From: Rutidosis leptorrhynchoides
Taxonomy: Eukaryota; Streptophyta; Magnoliopsida; Asterales; Asteraceae
NCBI RefSeq assembly: GCF_046630445.1
Contig: NC_092335.1
Location: 3,098,001-3,162,000, forward strand
Length of the DNA: 64,000 bases
Direction of reading: 5' to 3'
Positions 13,130-25,675 of this stretch are shown piece by piece; within the stretch, counting starts at the first letter, position 1; every line of letters starts with the position of its first letter. Below the pieces are notes generated by a model. It was not told the DNA's origin, did not search any database, and was given only the letters and a program-made list of their open reading frames with translations. A program made the position numbers and the translations under genes.

Positions 13130-14240
13130 GTTTGAGTTGTGATCAATACTGAGATAAGTATACATTGGGTCGTGGATTGATTCAAGATAATATTTATCGA
13201 TTTATTTCTGTACATCTAACTGTGGACAACTAGTTGTAGGTTACTAACGAGGACAGCTGACTTAATAAACTTAAAATATCAAAATATATTAAAAGTGTTG
13301 TAAATATATTTTGAACATACTTTGATATATATGTATATATTGTTATAGGTTCGTGAATCAACCAGTGGCCAAGTCTTACTTCCCGACGAAGTAAAAATCT
13401 GTGAAAGTGAGTTATAGTCCCACTTTTAAAATCTAATATTTTGGGATGAGAATACATGCAGGTTTTATAAATGATTTACAAAATAGACACAAGTACGTGA
13501 AACTACATTCTATGGTTGAATTATCGAAATCGAATATGCCCCTTTTTATTAAGTCTGGTAATCTAAGAATTAGGGAACAGACACCCTAATTGACGCGAAT
13601 CCTAAAGATAGATCTATCGGGCCCAACAAGCCCCATCCAAAGTACCGGATGCTTTAGTACTTCGAAATTTATATCATATCCGAAGGGTGTCCCGGAATGA
13701 TGGGGATATTCTTATATATGCATCTTGTTAATGTCGGTTACCAGGTATTCACCATATGAATGATTTTTATCTCTATGTATGGGATGTGTATTGAAATATG
13801 AAATCTTGTAGTCTATTATTATGATTTGATATATATATAGGTTAAACCTATAACTCACCAACATTTTTGTTGACGTTTTAAGCATGTTTATTCTCAGGTG
13901 ATTATTAAGAGCTTCCGCTGTCGCATACTTAAATAAGGACGAGATTTGGAGTCCATGCTTGTATGATATTGTGTAAAAACTGCATTCAAGAAACTTATTT
14001 TGTTGTAACATATTTGTATTGTAAACCATTATGTAATGGTCGTGTGTAAACAGGATATTTTAGATTATCATTATTTGATAATCTACGTAAAGCTTTTTAA
14101 ACCTTTATTGATGAAATAAAGGTTATGGTTTATTTTAAAATGAATGCAGTCTTTGAAAAATGTCTCATATAGAGGTCAAAACCTCGCAACGAAATCAATT
14201 AATATGGAACGTTTTTAATCAATAAGAACGGGACATTTCA

Positions 14241-14679
14241 GTAGAAGGGTGTAATTCGATTCGGTAAACGAGGAAAACTAGCTCCGAGATACATTGGTCC
14301 TTTTAGAATTCGTCAAGTGCTGAACGATCAAACTGTAGTGCTAGATCTCCCTCCAGAGTTAGCAGGTATTCATGACACATTTAACATCTGCTATATTCCT
14401 AAGTGTAAAGTGGACGATGAAAATCAAATTCTTCCGCTCCAAGATCTGAAAGTAGATTCAAGTAAGAAATTGGTAGAAGAACCAGTGAGGATCGTCGACA
14501 GAAAAGTGACTAGATTACGCAAGAAGCAGATTCCAATGGTGCTTGTGGAATGGAAGCATATTATAGGCACCAATCTGACATGGGAGACCGAGGAGTTGAT
14601 GACTTCTAGATACCCTCATCTGTTTGACATTGACCAGATTCCGAGGACGGAATCTCCTTTAAGGGGGGTAGATTTGTAA
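14241..14679 (+). pseudogene. Gypsy 2 integrase C-terminus and chromodomain (3' fragment)
   Basis: The frame starts mid-protein at the insertion point of gypsy 1. It encodes a GPF/Y module (RFGKRGKLAPRYIGPFR, near 14262-14310) and a chromodomain (VEEPVRIVDRKVTRLRKKQI, then VLVEWKHIIGTNLTWE). The stop codon is formed by the first bases of the following LTR (TTG TAA). About a third of the residues differ from the gypsy 1 homologue, so it is a separate family. The rest of the polyprotein is outside the window or lost. Confidence 0.85.
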
Positions 14680-16657
14680 CATCCTAGCTTTGGGCCTAGT
14701 AAGTAATGACTTATTTACCCATATGTGTTATTAATGTGATTTTAATAATTATGTGTTTTATAATTATTGGGTATGGGACAATGTGCGTTTTGTGACAAGG
14801 GACACAGAACATATTTCCTTTTGTGAATTGAACTTAGAACGAATAAGTTATTAAAGATTTTGGATTTCAGATAACTGGTAAATACCCGTTTGTTATACGG
14901 GAGAGCTTACCTTAGTGTGAAGAAACCTAAAATTAAATATATACTCTGTACGTTCATTTCATTTCCTATTTTAGAAATATCAAACACTAAACACCCTTTT
15001 GCTCTCAAATCCTTAAAATCAAGAAGTTCAAATCGAAGTTAGTAATTTCATTCATCAGATTGTAGTGATTTCAAGCATCAAAACAAGGTAAAAATCTCAG
15101 ATTTTGGTGAATTCAAATGGGTTTTATGTGGGTTTTGAAAAAGTTAATTTTTATGCTTGATTCTTGCTTTGAATGTGTTTGTGATGTTTGTTTGAGGTTA
15201 GAAATAGATCATATATGTGTTATATAGTGTTCTTGGGTCATTGGATTGATCAAAACTTGCAAAAATCGAGTTTTTGGGTCAAAATGGCAAAAAACAGCGA
15301 GCTGGAATGTTCTAACAGCTCCCACACTTCTGACAGGTTACTCGTATGAGTGACCACGTATTTGAGGCTTAACCACACGGTTGAGGACTCACTCGCACGA
15401 GTGAGGTCTCATCCGCGCGAGTGAGCACTGGTCAGTTTTTGGTAAAATTAAAAACGCTGTAACTTTCAAACCGTAACTCCGTTTTTGACGAATAAACTAT
15501 CATTGGAATCGTCTTGAGGAGTAGCTTCTAATGATAAGGTTTTAAAACACTGAATAAACTTTAAGTTGGGTGTAAAAGCTCGGATTGCAACTGTGCTGCT
15601 GTACTTGCTCAACCGTGCGTCTGAGGCACTCACTCGTGTGAGTGAGGTGTCCATTCGCATGAGTGAGACACATAAACGTGTGAGTAGGTTTTATAATCAC
15701 TATTATTAAGTAATAGGTCAGTCGTGCGAGTGAGGATACTCACCCGTGCGAGTGAGCATAGTCAGTCGCACGAGTGAGACCTCATCCGTGCGAGTGACAG
15801 TGTTTGTATGTTTGGGTCAAGTCCAATTCTAACCCATTTACTGTATTGCTGTGATATTAATGCTAATTAGTAATTTGATTGAAAAGTGTACTAACTAGAG
15901 AACTGATATTCTCAGGTGATAAGCGGAAAGGTGAAGGCTCAGTGATATAAGATAACTGAGTACTTGTACTTCCAGGTGAGTGGGATTATCATTATGAATG
16001 TGATTATACAGTGACAAGTATAGTGATTCGTGCCATGCTTATGATTAGTCTGTGTAATGAGCATGTGACCAGTATTGTGACCATATGTGATTATGTGTGC
16101 ACCCAGTGATCTCGTCGAGGTGTTTTGTACGACGTAAGAAGTCGATTGTGTTTACCTTATTTGGGGTAATAGAATTGGGTCCAAGCATTACTGATTAGTG
16201 TTATAGTATGAATGACGAGTGCGTCACGTATGGAAGACTATACCAGTGATTCAGTAGTGTGGGCTATCAGTATATTCTAGCTTGATCAGCGATGGGTTGT
16301 CGGTCCTCTTGTTTATGACTTTAAGTGACTAGTGACCAGTGCCTATAAGCTGTGCTTGATGCTTGTAGTGATGTCCACCTAGATGTTGCCATTCACTTAG
16401 CATTATGCTAATTCCCCCACAGTGTTTTGCTCTGCAGGTGTGTATTAGCAGCTTTTGATGGGTTTTGCAGGACAACCGAAGATGTTTGACACAGTTTCAC
16501 TCTGATGTGTTTTGTAATAAACTATATCGTTAAATGGCTTGTAGTAATAACGTAACACCAGTGTTTTATGTAATCACATGTTTCTGTAAATAACATATGA
16601 TATGTAAATTAATTAGTCTTCCACTGTGAGTATTTAAAAAAAAAGTACGGTTTTACA
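14675..16657 (+). repeat. 3' LTR of gypsy 2
   Basis: It follows the purine run AAGGGGGGTAGATT, starts TGTAACATCCTAGC and most likely ends GTACGGTTTTACA at 16657 (about 1983 bp). It holds the CGTGCGAGTGAG motif array and an ATTCTCAGGTGATAAG sequence at about 15908. The downstream end is judged from the ACA terminus only. Confidence 0.65.
15336..15800. repeat. Iterated palindromic motif array ACTCGTGCGAGTGAG
   Basis: At least nine variants occur, at about 15340, 15391, 15413, 15632, 15653, 15719, 15741, 15763 and 15787. Each is built on the arms ACTCG/CGAGT around CA, TG or similar, usually followed by GAG or GAC. Spacing is irregular. The surrounding LTR has no comparable CpG density. Confidence 0.8.
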
Positions 16658-19530
16658 TAATTAAAAAGGGCTCAAGCAACAAAATAGTAGGTCTATTAGA
16701 TCGTATTTGTATAGACTACTGTCATAACCCCATTAAGAAAGCTATAGTATATATAACCTTTATGTAATTAATGTTGAGGCGAGCAAATAATTGCGTCAAC
16801 CTTATTGTGAAACAATTGTGGTAAGCCCCTTTGATGTATCGTCTAGCACCAACAACAGCTTGTAGATTTTTAACCTATAAATACATAACATTATCATAAA
16901 TCAATACAAATTCGTGTAATTCGATAAGTAGATGTAACAAAAAAAATATAAATAAATAACAACCTGCATTTGTCTTCAACATCGCCTTCTCACAACATGT
17001 GAAAGATACATAAATATCTGACCAAGTAAAAAAGCATATCCCTAAATATCACAACATTGCCTTTTGTTCCACAATCTGCAAATCGCATCAACAAAAGGGT
17101 TCTGAAATTTTATGTTAGCATAACGAACAGCCAGGCACCTACATGACTAAAATGGTTTCCATAGCCCTCCAAATTCATAAATGGTATGTTAGACTGCCAT
17201 AAACGACTCTATTTTCACTTCGAGTTGTTGATCTCAGTAGCACAAGTAATTTATTAAGACGAAATACGCTTATAGTGATACAAAATTTCTAAAATGATCA
17301 ACCTAATCTGACCTAAGTAACAAAGTTGAAGGTGAAATTTTAGTATCAACCCGCCCATTTTGTAACTTTTATGATCCAGAAAACGTGGTACATTTCACTG
17401 TGTATAAAAGAGCACTAGTTTTGTTAAGTAAAAAAGAGCATCAGTTTTGGATCATTAGAGACCAAGTCAAAAGGGGCATAAGTTAAGTACAAAATCAAAC
17501 ACACATTTCATTTTACCACTGATTAATACTTAAATTAAAGCAACTCACATCCGTTATAAATGTGCACATGCAAGAGCAACATAAATTGTATTAACGTTTC
17601 TTAAATTATGTACAATAATATAATCTTGATAATCAACTAATTACTTTTATATGACTGTAACAGTGTAACGCGTAGATGTCCATGATGATCATACAATGTA
17701 AAGTGTTCCAGATGTACAGATGTAACAGTGTAACACGCAGATGTCCATGATGATCATACAGTAGTTCAAAATTAGATCGGATTCCACCTGACACCTATCA
17801 ATTTTTTCATTAGAGGCAAAGATACATCAACTTAGAATAAAAGATGATATTAATTCGACAAAACTTACTGTCAACAGTTTGATCTGTCTTCCACTCGGTG
17901 CTTTTTTTACTGTGCCAAGATTGTAAGTGAAAGGGATTTTTGATATCCGTAAATGAAGAATGTGGCACAGTTGAAGTAAAATATTCACATATCTTGAAAA
18001 CATCAAATATTATCTCTGAATGTCAGAACAAAAGCAATGTATTTTCTACTGCATTTATCTAATAAACAAACCTAATATAGGATCACACACATAAACTCTA
18101 TAAACTCTATAAACAACATGGAAGAACTTTTTTTAAAAGACATCTACTAAAAACTAAATCAAGTCTCTTTTAATCTCTTATACTATACTATACTATTTAT
18201 TAAAATTGGGAAAATGAGTCATTACTATAATATTTTGTTATATATTATATGTCTTACTTGTATGTACCTAAAGGTCATAGTTATAATTATTTATATAATG
18301 AGAGCATACACTACTTATTTATGACTCAACAACTGACATGTTTTTAGCGAAACTAAAAAATTACCCATCTTGACCCGTTAGTATGTTTACCTGATTCTAG
18401 CCTTTCATGTATCATATTACATTTATTGATCTACCAATATTGACACATTAGATGTATCATTCCTACCTGTGGCAATTACCAGCTTGTTAAAGAACCAAAA
18501 ATGTTCATGAAGCCAATCCCTAGCATTTATATGTTTTAATCCAACAGCTAATCATTTATTCTAGCTCGAAGTCTTCCATATTATAACCAAGTAAGAAATA
18601 TAGCCTACTGCTTTATTAAAAACACAAACATGTATACTAATTTATAAACTACTGAATCAAGAATGAAGTGCTTTGATTTTACAAAAATTTACAGTTGAAT
18701 GTAACATTGTAAATAGAAACAAATTCATAAGAATCACAATAACAAATTCATAAGAATCACAATATAATAATACCTATAGATTTATATAATATGTACTTCT
18801 GATTAAAAGAACTTAAATCATACCTACAAATTCATAGAAGTAACTTAACAATCCAAGAAAAACTAACACATACATATATAACGTACCGAGTAAAACTGCT
18901 CCAAAGCTTATTTAATCGATTGAACCCCGAATTTTCGTACAAAACTTCAATCGACTTTAACGAATCAATCATAACCCAAAATTTGAGGCCAGATATTCAT
19001 CCCTATAATTCTTATATGTAAAAAATAAATTCAATGTAGCATATACCTATATATATATAAATTAATACTCCATAATTTTGAATTTATATGATTTTGCATA
19101 ATTGAAATATATTAATTAATACTCCATATTCAAGTATTGATTTTAACTCTGCACGACAGTGGATTTAACATGTTATTAGTAATCCATGAATTGCTTAACA
19201 ATATTGTTTCAAAATTGTCGATTGTTTGAAGAATAACAAAATAAATGCCGGATGTGATTGAATTAGTATAATTGTTTCCAAAATGATGAAGGACCTGCCG
19301 TTCATAAATTCATGATGAAACAAAGGTGTTATATTATCATCCATCGCAAATAATATCAGCTAAGTTAAATCCGGATACAGAGTAACAATATGAGTTGAAT
19401 TAATTTTGAATCTGAGGTACCTGGTAGCGTCAAAGATGAATCCGTTTTAAAAGATTGTTAAAATAATGAAATTTGAAACACCGTTGAATGAATTCAATGA
19501 TGAACCCTAAGCAAATGGCGATAATCAAGT
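16658..19530. other. Low-copy-looking non-coding stretch, possibly introns of a minus-strand gene
   Basis: No retroelement protein or LTR boundary was recognised. Composition and phrases such as CTTGACCCGTTAGTATG look like plant intron or intergenic DNA. On the minus strand, short open segments bordered by splice-like signals occur around 17080-17140, 17880-17985 (donor GACA|GTAAGT near 17870) and 16800-16865. They could not be joined into a recognisable protein. The region also contains a 40-bp repeat (17656-17695 and 17721-17760). Confidence 0.3.
17656..17760. repeat. 40-bp direct repeat, period 65
   Basis: A 40-bp sequence beginning TGTAACAGTGTAACGCGTAG recurs at 17721 with two base changes (both affecting CpG or neighbouring sites). 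The 25 bp between copies are unrelated. Confidence 0.85.
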
Positions 19531-19573
19531 ATCAAACCCTTAGCACTTTACATGAAACAACAATTTTGCATAC

Positions 19574-19797
19574 CTGATTTTTTTTTCTTTTGGAAAAGCA
19601 AATTTAATGATGAATTGTTCTTCCTGGGATTGAATTTTTGGTTTATCAATCGCATCTGATTGATTCAGGATCATATATCGACTTGTTTTCCGGTTTAATC
19701 TATTGATGTGGTTTACAGGAGAAGGATCAAAGAGCATCGTTAGAGAAGAGAGTTTAGGGTATTCTGCATTGTGTTTTGAGAGAAACGTCGATTTCAT
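19574..19797 (-). CDS. Possible first coding exon of an unrecognised gene
   Basis: An ATG at 19797-19795 opens a frame of about 74 codons (start MKSTFLSKHNAEYPKL) that is not low-complexity and not retroelement-like. It ends at a good 5' splice consensus, ATCAG|GTATGC, at 19574/19573. I do not recognise the protein. If real, further exons would lie leftward in 16658-19500. A chance open frame is the alternative. Confidence 0.25.
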
Positions 19798-19859
19798 TTG
19801 CCAGCGTGGATATTAGTTAGGGTAATTGTGATTATCAGAGAGATTAACACATCAGCAGG

Positions 19860-20043
19860 CTGGATTAAGACTTTATGAAGGCTTGACACATCAGATTATG
19901 CTTCACGATTTATAAGATGTTATAGATTATATATATGTATGTAGCGTACAATAGGTAGACAAAACATGTATGTACGTGGTGCGTATCGAAGTTATGAAGT
20001 GTACGTACGCACGCATTGCAAGAGAATAGATGAGTGCATGGGA

Positions 20044-20087
<44 letters not shown>

Positions 20088-20280
20088 GTATATGGATGGG
20101 AGATTATGAAAGTATTCATGCGTTGGAATGAGACGTGTAAGCACGTGTACGTATATATATGGATATAGAGTACGTGGATTGTTCGAGGCATGGTTTAAGT
20201 GTTTTTATATGGTTGTACATTGCATGGATGAAGGGCACATGTGTGTATGCATGAGTACGTGTTCTATGAGTTAAAACTGG
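19860..20280. other. Simple and GT/TA-rich spacer with (TA)n(CA)n microsatellite
   Basis: Dominated by GTACGTGTAC-like and TATATG sequence, with (TA)n at 20046-20084 followed by (CA)n to 20095. No gene is supported. The left boundary of LTR remnant X may lie within or just right of it. Confidence 0.6.
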
Positions 20281-21752
20281 ACGAAATACGCCCAAGGTCG
20301 CGGTGCGACCGAGGGAACCGCGACGCAGCATATCATGGATTACACGAACAGGAGCTCGACAAAACAACCACCAGACCACGCTGGTGGTCGCGGCATGAAG
20401 AAAGAGGACCGCGACACGATGATGCTGCAGTCCTGGGTCCGAAACTTTGTAATTTTAAGGGTTTGTTGGGGGCACTTTGGTCATTTCGCGTGTGGATCAG
20501 ATTATAGGCTCAAACCTCATCCACTCATCTCATTTAATCTTTTCTTTTCTCTTTTTCTTTCACCCTTTCTCTCTAAACTTCATTTCTTCCAATCCATTCA
20601 AAGAGTAAATCGAAGGAGAGGAAGCGGGATTCGATCTTTGGAGCAAGAACAAACGTCGTTCTCCTCGTTCTTAGTTACGATTTGATAATAGTGGTAAGTC
20701 TCCTATCCGAATTTCGTTCTTGTGATTCATGTTCATATTTAGGGGTTTTTGATTGTGAGTTCATAATGAAACCCCATTAGTTGTTAATGGAAGGTTAACA
20801 CCAAGATTCGGGTTTATAAGTGATGAAGGCGGGTTTTGGGTTTGGTGAACAAGTTTAAGTTATGTGAGACTTGCAAATGAGTGTAATCACTAGTATTTAG
20901 TGATTATTGAAGTGATGGAAACCTTTTGTGCTCATTTAATTGACCAATTTCGAATAGAGTCAAATTAGGGTTTGTTGGGTGATGTGTCAAGACGTAACCT
21001 TTAAAATGTAGACAATATGCTTAATAATTAACACATAATACAGACAACTAAAATCCGATCATGCAATAACTTGCAAGTAAATTGACCAGTTCGATCCACA
21101 GGGAGAAGTTTGTTTTAAGGACTTTAAACGATTAATTATTCTAAAGAGGGAGTTTTAATTGTAGAATTGTTAAGTAACAAACGGGAAATAAAATGAGATA
21201 AATAACAAGGATGAGAAGGCGGTGTTTACTTCAATGCTTGATAAATGATAGGGATTGTTCTTTTATACTTAAACCCATTATTTTGTAGTTACAAGTAAAT
21301 GGTTCATATCAATCTCACAATATCTATAAACCGAGAACTATAAACTTAGTAAATTCACATAAACCTTGTCGTTAGTTCTTCTTTACCTATGTTTAATCAA
21401 TAAGACTCTTCCTTGGTTGAATTCACATAAAACCTAGTTTATTAAGATCACTCTAAATAAACTACACGATTGTGAAATCTTGTTACCATTCAATTACCAT
21501 CCTACACTCACATGTAGATGTCTAAATCACTAAGTGTTGAAGTACAAGCCATGAACATTGATAAACTCACATAAACCAATTCATAACTTGTATAATTGAA
21601 CTAGAGTAAATGGATACTTACAACAATGGATCTATGGAATAACATAATTGATTTAGATCGATTAGATTAATTAGACCCAACCTGGTTAAACTCACGTAAA
21701 ACCTAAATAACAACTGATATTGCTCCATTTAGACATTTTTATTACGCAATAT

Positions 21753-23093
21753 TGATGTGTGCGAGGTGTACTAGGAAATAGTATTAATTTTTACAACGAA
21801 ATACTATTAAATACGATACAATTTTACACAAGTTATTTATTTATTTATAGAATGGATATACCTAAACCTTGCTACAACACTTATAGGCAGTGTACCTAAT
21901 CGTACAGTAGTGTAGTTTTTAGTAAGTCCGGTTCGTTCCACAGGGATACACTTAAACAAGCTTAACGCTATATTAGTTTTAATTTATAAAAATACAAATA
22001 TATATATAAGTAATATTATTATTATAAAAAGGGGGGTTTTACCGTTTAATGACCGGTTTGTCGATTTTAAAACTTTAGTTGGAGTTAAAACCTAATGTAA
22101 AATATTAAAAATAAATACAACTTAATTTAAAGCGTAAAGTAAATAACGATAATGAAATTGCGAATAATAAAAGTGCGATAAAATAAAATTGCGATAATTA
22201 AAGATACGGTAATTAAAAGTGCAATTAAATATAATGACAATAAATAAAAGTGCGATAATTAGAAGTGCAATTAAATATGAAAATAAAGGAATTATGCTTA
22301 TTTAAACTTCCGTAATCATGATGTTTGACGTGTTGATTTTAGTTTATTCCCATGAGTTAATTGTCCTTTGTCCTGGATTATTTAATATGTCCGTCTGGTT
22401 TTTGTCCATAACAGTCCATCAGTCATAAATATAAAATGCGAGTGTCCTCGTCAAATTATCCTTATACCTGAAGTCAAATATTCCAACTAATTGGGGACTT
22501 AAACTTTAACAAGGTCTTAATACTTTGTTTAATAATTACACCAGGATATCGACTGCGTGTAACCCAGGGTTTTAATACTTTGTTAACAATTACGCCAAGT
22601 GTCCTTGTACATAATTTCACCCTTGTTTTAATAATTCCATTAACTATTAATCCATTCCCGTGTCCGGTTAAATGAACGATTATTTGTACTTATAAATATC
22701 CCGCCCATCGTGTCCGATCGAGTGTATGTGGTTATTTATAGGTACGTCCAATTGTAAATCTTTATATTAAATTAACAAACTATCATTTAATTAAATAAAT
22801 ATAAAGCCCATTAATAGCTCATAGTCTAATTTTCACAAGTGTCGTTCTTTTGTCCAAACTCCAATTATGGTACAAAGCCCAATTACCCAATTTTAAATAT
22901 TTTAGCCCAACATAATAATTACTTCGGCTTAACTAAGCATAATAATAACTTAGTTACAAGACATTAATTTAAAAAGGAGAACATAACTTACATTGAGTAT
23001 TTATCGCGTAGTTTTACACAGATAGAACTTCGACTTTAAAACCCGTAAAATAACCTTTACATAACCCAAACTAACTAATATAAAATTACCCTA

Positions 23094-23177
<84 letters not shown>

Positions 23178-23788
23178 TATATATTACAGAGGGAGAGATT
23201 ATTGTGGATGGTGTGTTTTTTTCTGGCCAAAACTCGTTGCCTTTTATAGATCTGGTCTGATCCTGAGGCCCATGCAATCGCATGGGTTCTCATTGTTAAT
23301 CTCATGCGATTGCATGGCCAACCTGGCCATGCCCAATTGCTTTGTTTGCTAGCTCGTTGACGTTTTATTTAATATAATATATAATATATAAATAATTTAT
23401 ATAATTATTTAAATATTATATTATATTCTTGTGCATAGTAGACTCATAATTTTTGGTCCGTTGAGTCGGGCGTTGATAGTTGGCTCAGGTCCCGATTCCG
23501 GATTTTCGAACGTCCTTTCGTATAATTTAATATCTTGTACTTTGCGTTCCGCAACTTGTACTTTTGTCATTTTTAGACGTTTCTTGTTAATAAATTGAAC
23601 CACTTGGATTGTATCGTGTACATTTGAGCTTTTTGGTCATTTGCGTCTTCAAATCGTCATTTTCGCCTTTTGTCTTCGCACTTACTTAATATAAACGATT
23701 ACAACTTAAAATAGGACAATTACAACTAAATAATTTACATATTGGGAGGATATTGCTACTAAATATATGTTCATTTGGAGCACTATCA
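21753..23788 (-). mobile_element. Solo LTR S2 (2036 bp) inside the Athila 5' LTR
   Basis: Flanked by AATAT (21748-21752 and 23789-23793). On the minus strand it starts TGATAGTGCTCCAAATG, similar to the host LTR start, and ends CACATCA, so it belongs to a related Athila-type family. It contains a long (TA)n tract and two copies of a CATGCAATCGCATG-type palindrome (23271-23284 and 23303-23316). No coding region. Confidence 0.88.
23097..23173. repeat. (TA)n microsatellite in S2
   Basis: About 38 uninterrupted TA units. Its translation gives a meaningless Tyr-Ile repeat. Confidence 0.95.
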
Positions 23789-23944
23789 AATATCGACCTC
23801 ATTTTATTCGGTTTTGATGATCGTTGGGGCTTCAAAGTTGTTTTCCTGTGCCAAAGTGTCCACTCAAGGCAAAATGCCTAACTTGGTGTAAAATTGACCA
23901 AGAAATGTTCAAAAAGTGCAAAGAAAATGACAAGTGCAGGAAAC

Positions 23945-24268
23945 AACATCAAGAGCGTCGCTCATGATTAAGGAGTACCGCACCTCACAGCCCAGAGCGC
24001 CGCACCTATGGTAAAAGTGGCGCAATCACCAACGTTTTGTCTCAATTTCTTCACAGTGAGTAGAAGCGTCGCTCTTCAGGGGCAGAAGCACCGTTCCTAC
24101 TGCTCCAAGAGCGCCGCACCCAAGCCAACAGCGCCGCACCAGATGAAGCCTAGAGCGCCACACCTAAGTCAACAGCGCCGCGCCAATTGAAGCCAAGAGC
24201 GCCGCACCTATGTCAAAAGCGGCGCTCCTGACGCTGATTCAACCCACTTTCCTCACCACTATAAATAG
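23945..24268 (+). promoter_or_regulatory. U3 array of GAGCGCCGCTC-type motifs and TATA box, Athila 5' LTR
   Basis: About ten variants of AGCGCCGCACC/AGCGGCGCT lie between 23950 and 24230, directly upstream of TATAAATAG at 24260-24268. The 3' LTR has the same array at 44457-44735 with TATA at 44767-44775. The placement suggests promoter-proximal binding sites; this is inference. Confidence 0.7.
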
Positions 24269-25491
24269 AATAAGATAGGTCATTTGGCAAGAGAGCTGCA
24301 GTTTTTACTCCGAATTACACACACAAAACCCTAATTTCATCATCCATTAGAGTTCTAAGGTGATTTGGAGGAAGCAACTCAAGTTTCATCTTCATTAGTG
24401 CTAGATCTTTCTTTTGTTATCAATTTGGGTTGTAATCTTAACTCTACTCTTTCTTATTTTGAATCAAATAGTTGTAATCTTTACTTCATCTAAGTTTAAT
24501 CTTTACTTGTAATCTTTGTTTATCATCATTTATCTTTGAATCTTAGTTTGTAATCACTCAAGATGATGTTTATTGATGCTTTCATGATTATTGCTAGTGT
24601 AATCTTTGCTATGAGTAGCTAAATCTCTTGTGTTTGCTTATCTATGAATCTTTAATGTATGATGTGCCCTTAATCTATTGAATGAAAGTTGTTTTGAATG
24701 AAAATACATGAGCTAGTGTTATTGAGTTAGCCATGAGGTCCATTGCTATGTTTGATATTGGTTTTACTTTGATTACATGAATTGAGTAGCTCTTTAAGTG
24801 ATTTTAGTAGTGAATCAATTTATGCTTCAACACCTTTGGTAATCTATACAACTAGAATAGGAATTTCAAGTGATTGTGTTTCTAGGCTAGGTTGGTTTTC
24901 AATTGACCTTTGTTCATCATAATGGTGTTTGACTATCTTAGGTGACTTTGATGGTTAAAGGGTTTTAAGTGATTTTAACCCGGGCATAATCTTAATAATC
25001 AACTCATACATTACTTGATCTAGTGTTGCTAAGCTTATGTGAATTTGCAAGGTAAAATTGGATTAAGAATATTTACTAGTTCAAAAAACTTAAGTGATAA
25101 CAATTTGGGGAAAACAAGGGCCATCTAAGCATAAAGAGGATTAGATAAGTGAACACTCTTCATCATATTGATTACTTCTCATTTCTTGATTACTTGTTAC
25201 TTGTTACTTGTTAAGTTTTAGTTTGTTTATCGCAAATTTAGTTGATTAGTCAAAATCTCTCGCAAACACCCCCCCCCCCCCAATCAAACAAAACCCCTAG
25301 GATAACTATTAGTTTCAAATACATAATCTACACCTCTCTCACGGGACGAACTTGATAAGAATACTTGCATTAAGTACTATAGCAACCAGGTTTTAAGTGC
25401 TCGATAGATTGTGCGTGCTTTTTGTGATATTTGAATCTTGTATAAATTTAGGGAGTTATGTATGGTATATCCACGCCTCGTCACACTTTCT

Positions 25492-25509
25492 TGGCGCTAC
25501 TTCCGGGGA
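25492..25509 (+). other. Primer-binding site of the Athila element
   Basis: TGGCGCTACTTCCGGGGA lies nine bases after the 5' LTR end. It resembles the TGGCGCCGTTGCCGGGGA-type site usual in Athila elements, with a few differences. Confidence 0.7.
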
Positions 25510-25675
25510 ACAGTTAGCTAAGTTAGGTTGTGTATTTGGTACAAGCTTTTAGTTATTCGATCCTTTTGTAAGGATTCGTCCTTACAAAAGTTACTTTTAT
25601 TGTCTTTTATTTATTATTTTGTATTGGATAATCACTTGTGTTTTTGTTGTCTTTGAAGGTTAGGTCTATTGGTGT

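Larger units (their letters stand above)
4759..14240 (+). mobile_element. Gypsy 1: Tekay-like chromovirus, left part outside window
   Basis: The order protease, RT, RNase H, integrase, chromodomain, polypurine tract, 3' LTR identifies a chromodomain Ty3/gypsy element. Gag and the 5' LTR lie beyond the window, on the far side of element A, which inserted just upstream of the protease. The 3' LTR is interrupted by a solo LTR. The element itself interrupts the integrase of gypsy 2: coding sequence of a second element starts immediately at 14241. The expected 5-bp target duplication is GTAGA (14241-14245); its partner is outside the window. Confidence 0.85.
8087..14240 (+). repeat. 3' LTR of gypsy 1, split by a solo LTR
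   Basis: It begins TGTAGTGACCCG after the polypurine tract and ends GGGACATTTCA at 14240, where gypsy 2 coding sequence resumes. Removing 10232-13134 leaves about 3251 bp. Near its end it has a block shared with the other LTRs (CTCACCAACA, ATTCTCAGGTGA, GCTTCCGCTG, then ATATAGAGGTCAAAACCTCG). A block of about 190 bp (10099-10231 plus 13135-13190) recurs inside both large pol-less elements. No gene seen. Confidence 0.8.
21715..25483 (+). repeat. 5' LTR of the Athila element, split by solo LTR S2
   Basis: It pairs with 44263-45991. Differences seen include several C-to-T changes in the GCGCCGC array, and C13 (25269-25281) against C17 (45770-45786) in a poly-C run near the 3' end. Removing 21753-23793 restores a continuous LTR across ACGCAATATCGACCTC. 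Confidence 0.9.

Noticed and set aside
20335..20685. Basic 116-codon frame in LTR remnant X
   Set aside because: It spans the U3 palindromes and the CT-rich leader; no domain, and the composition follows the DNA.
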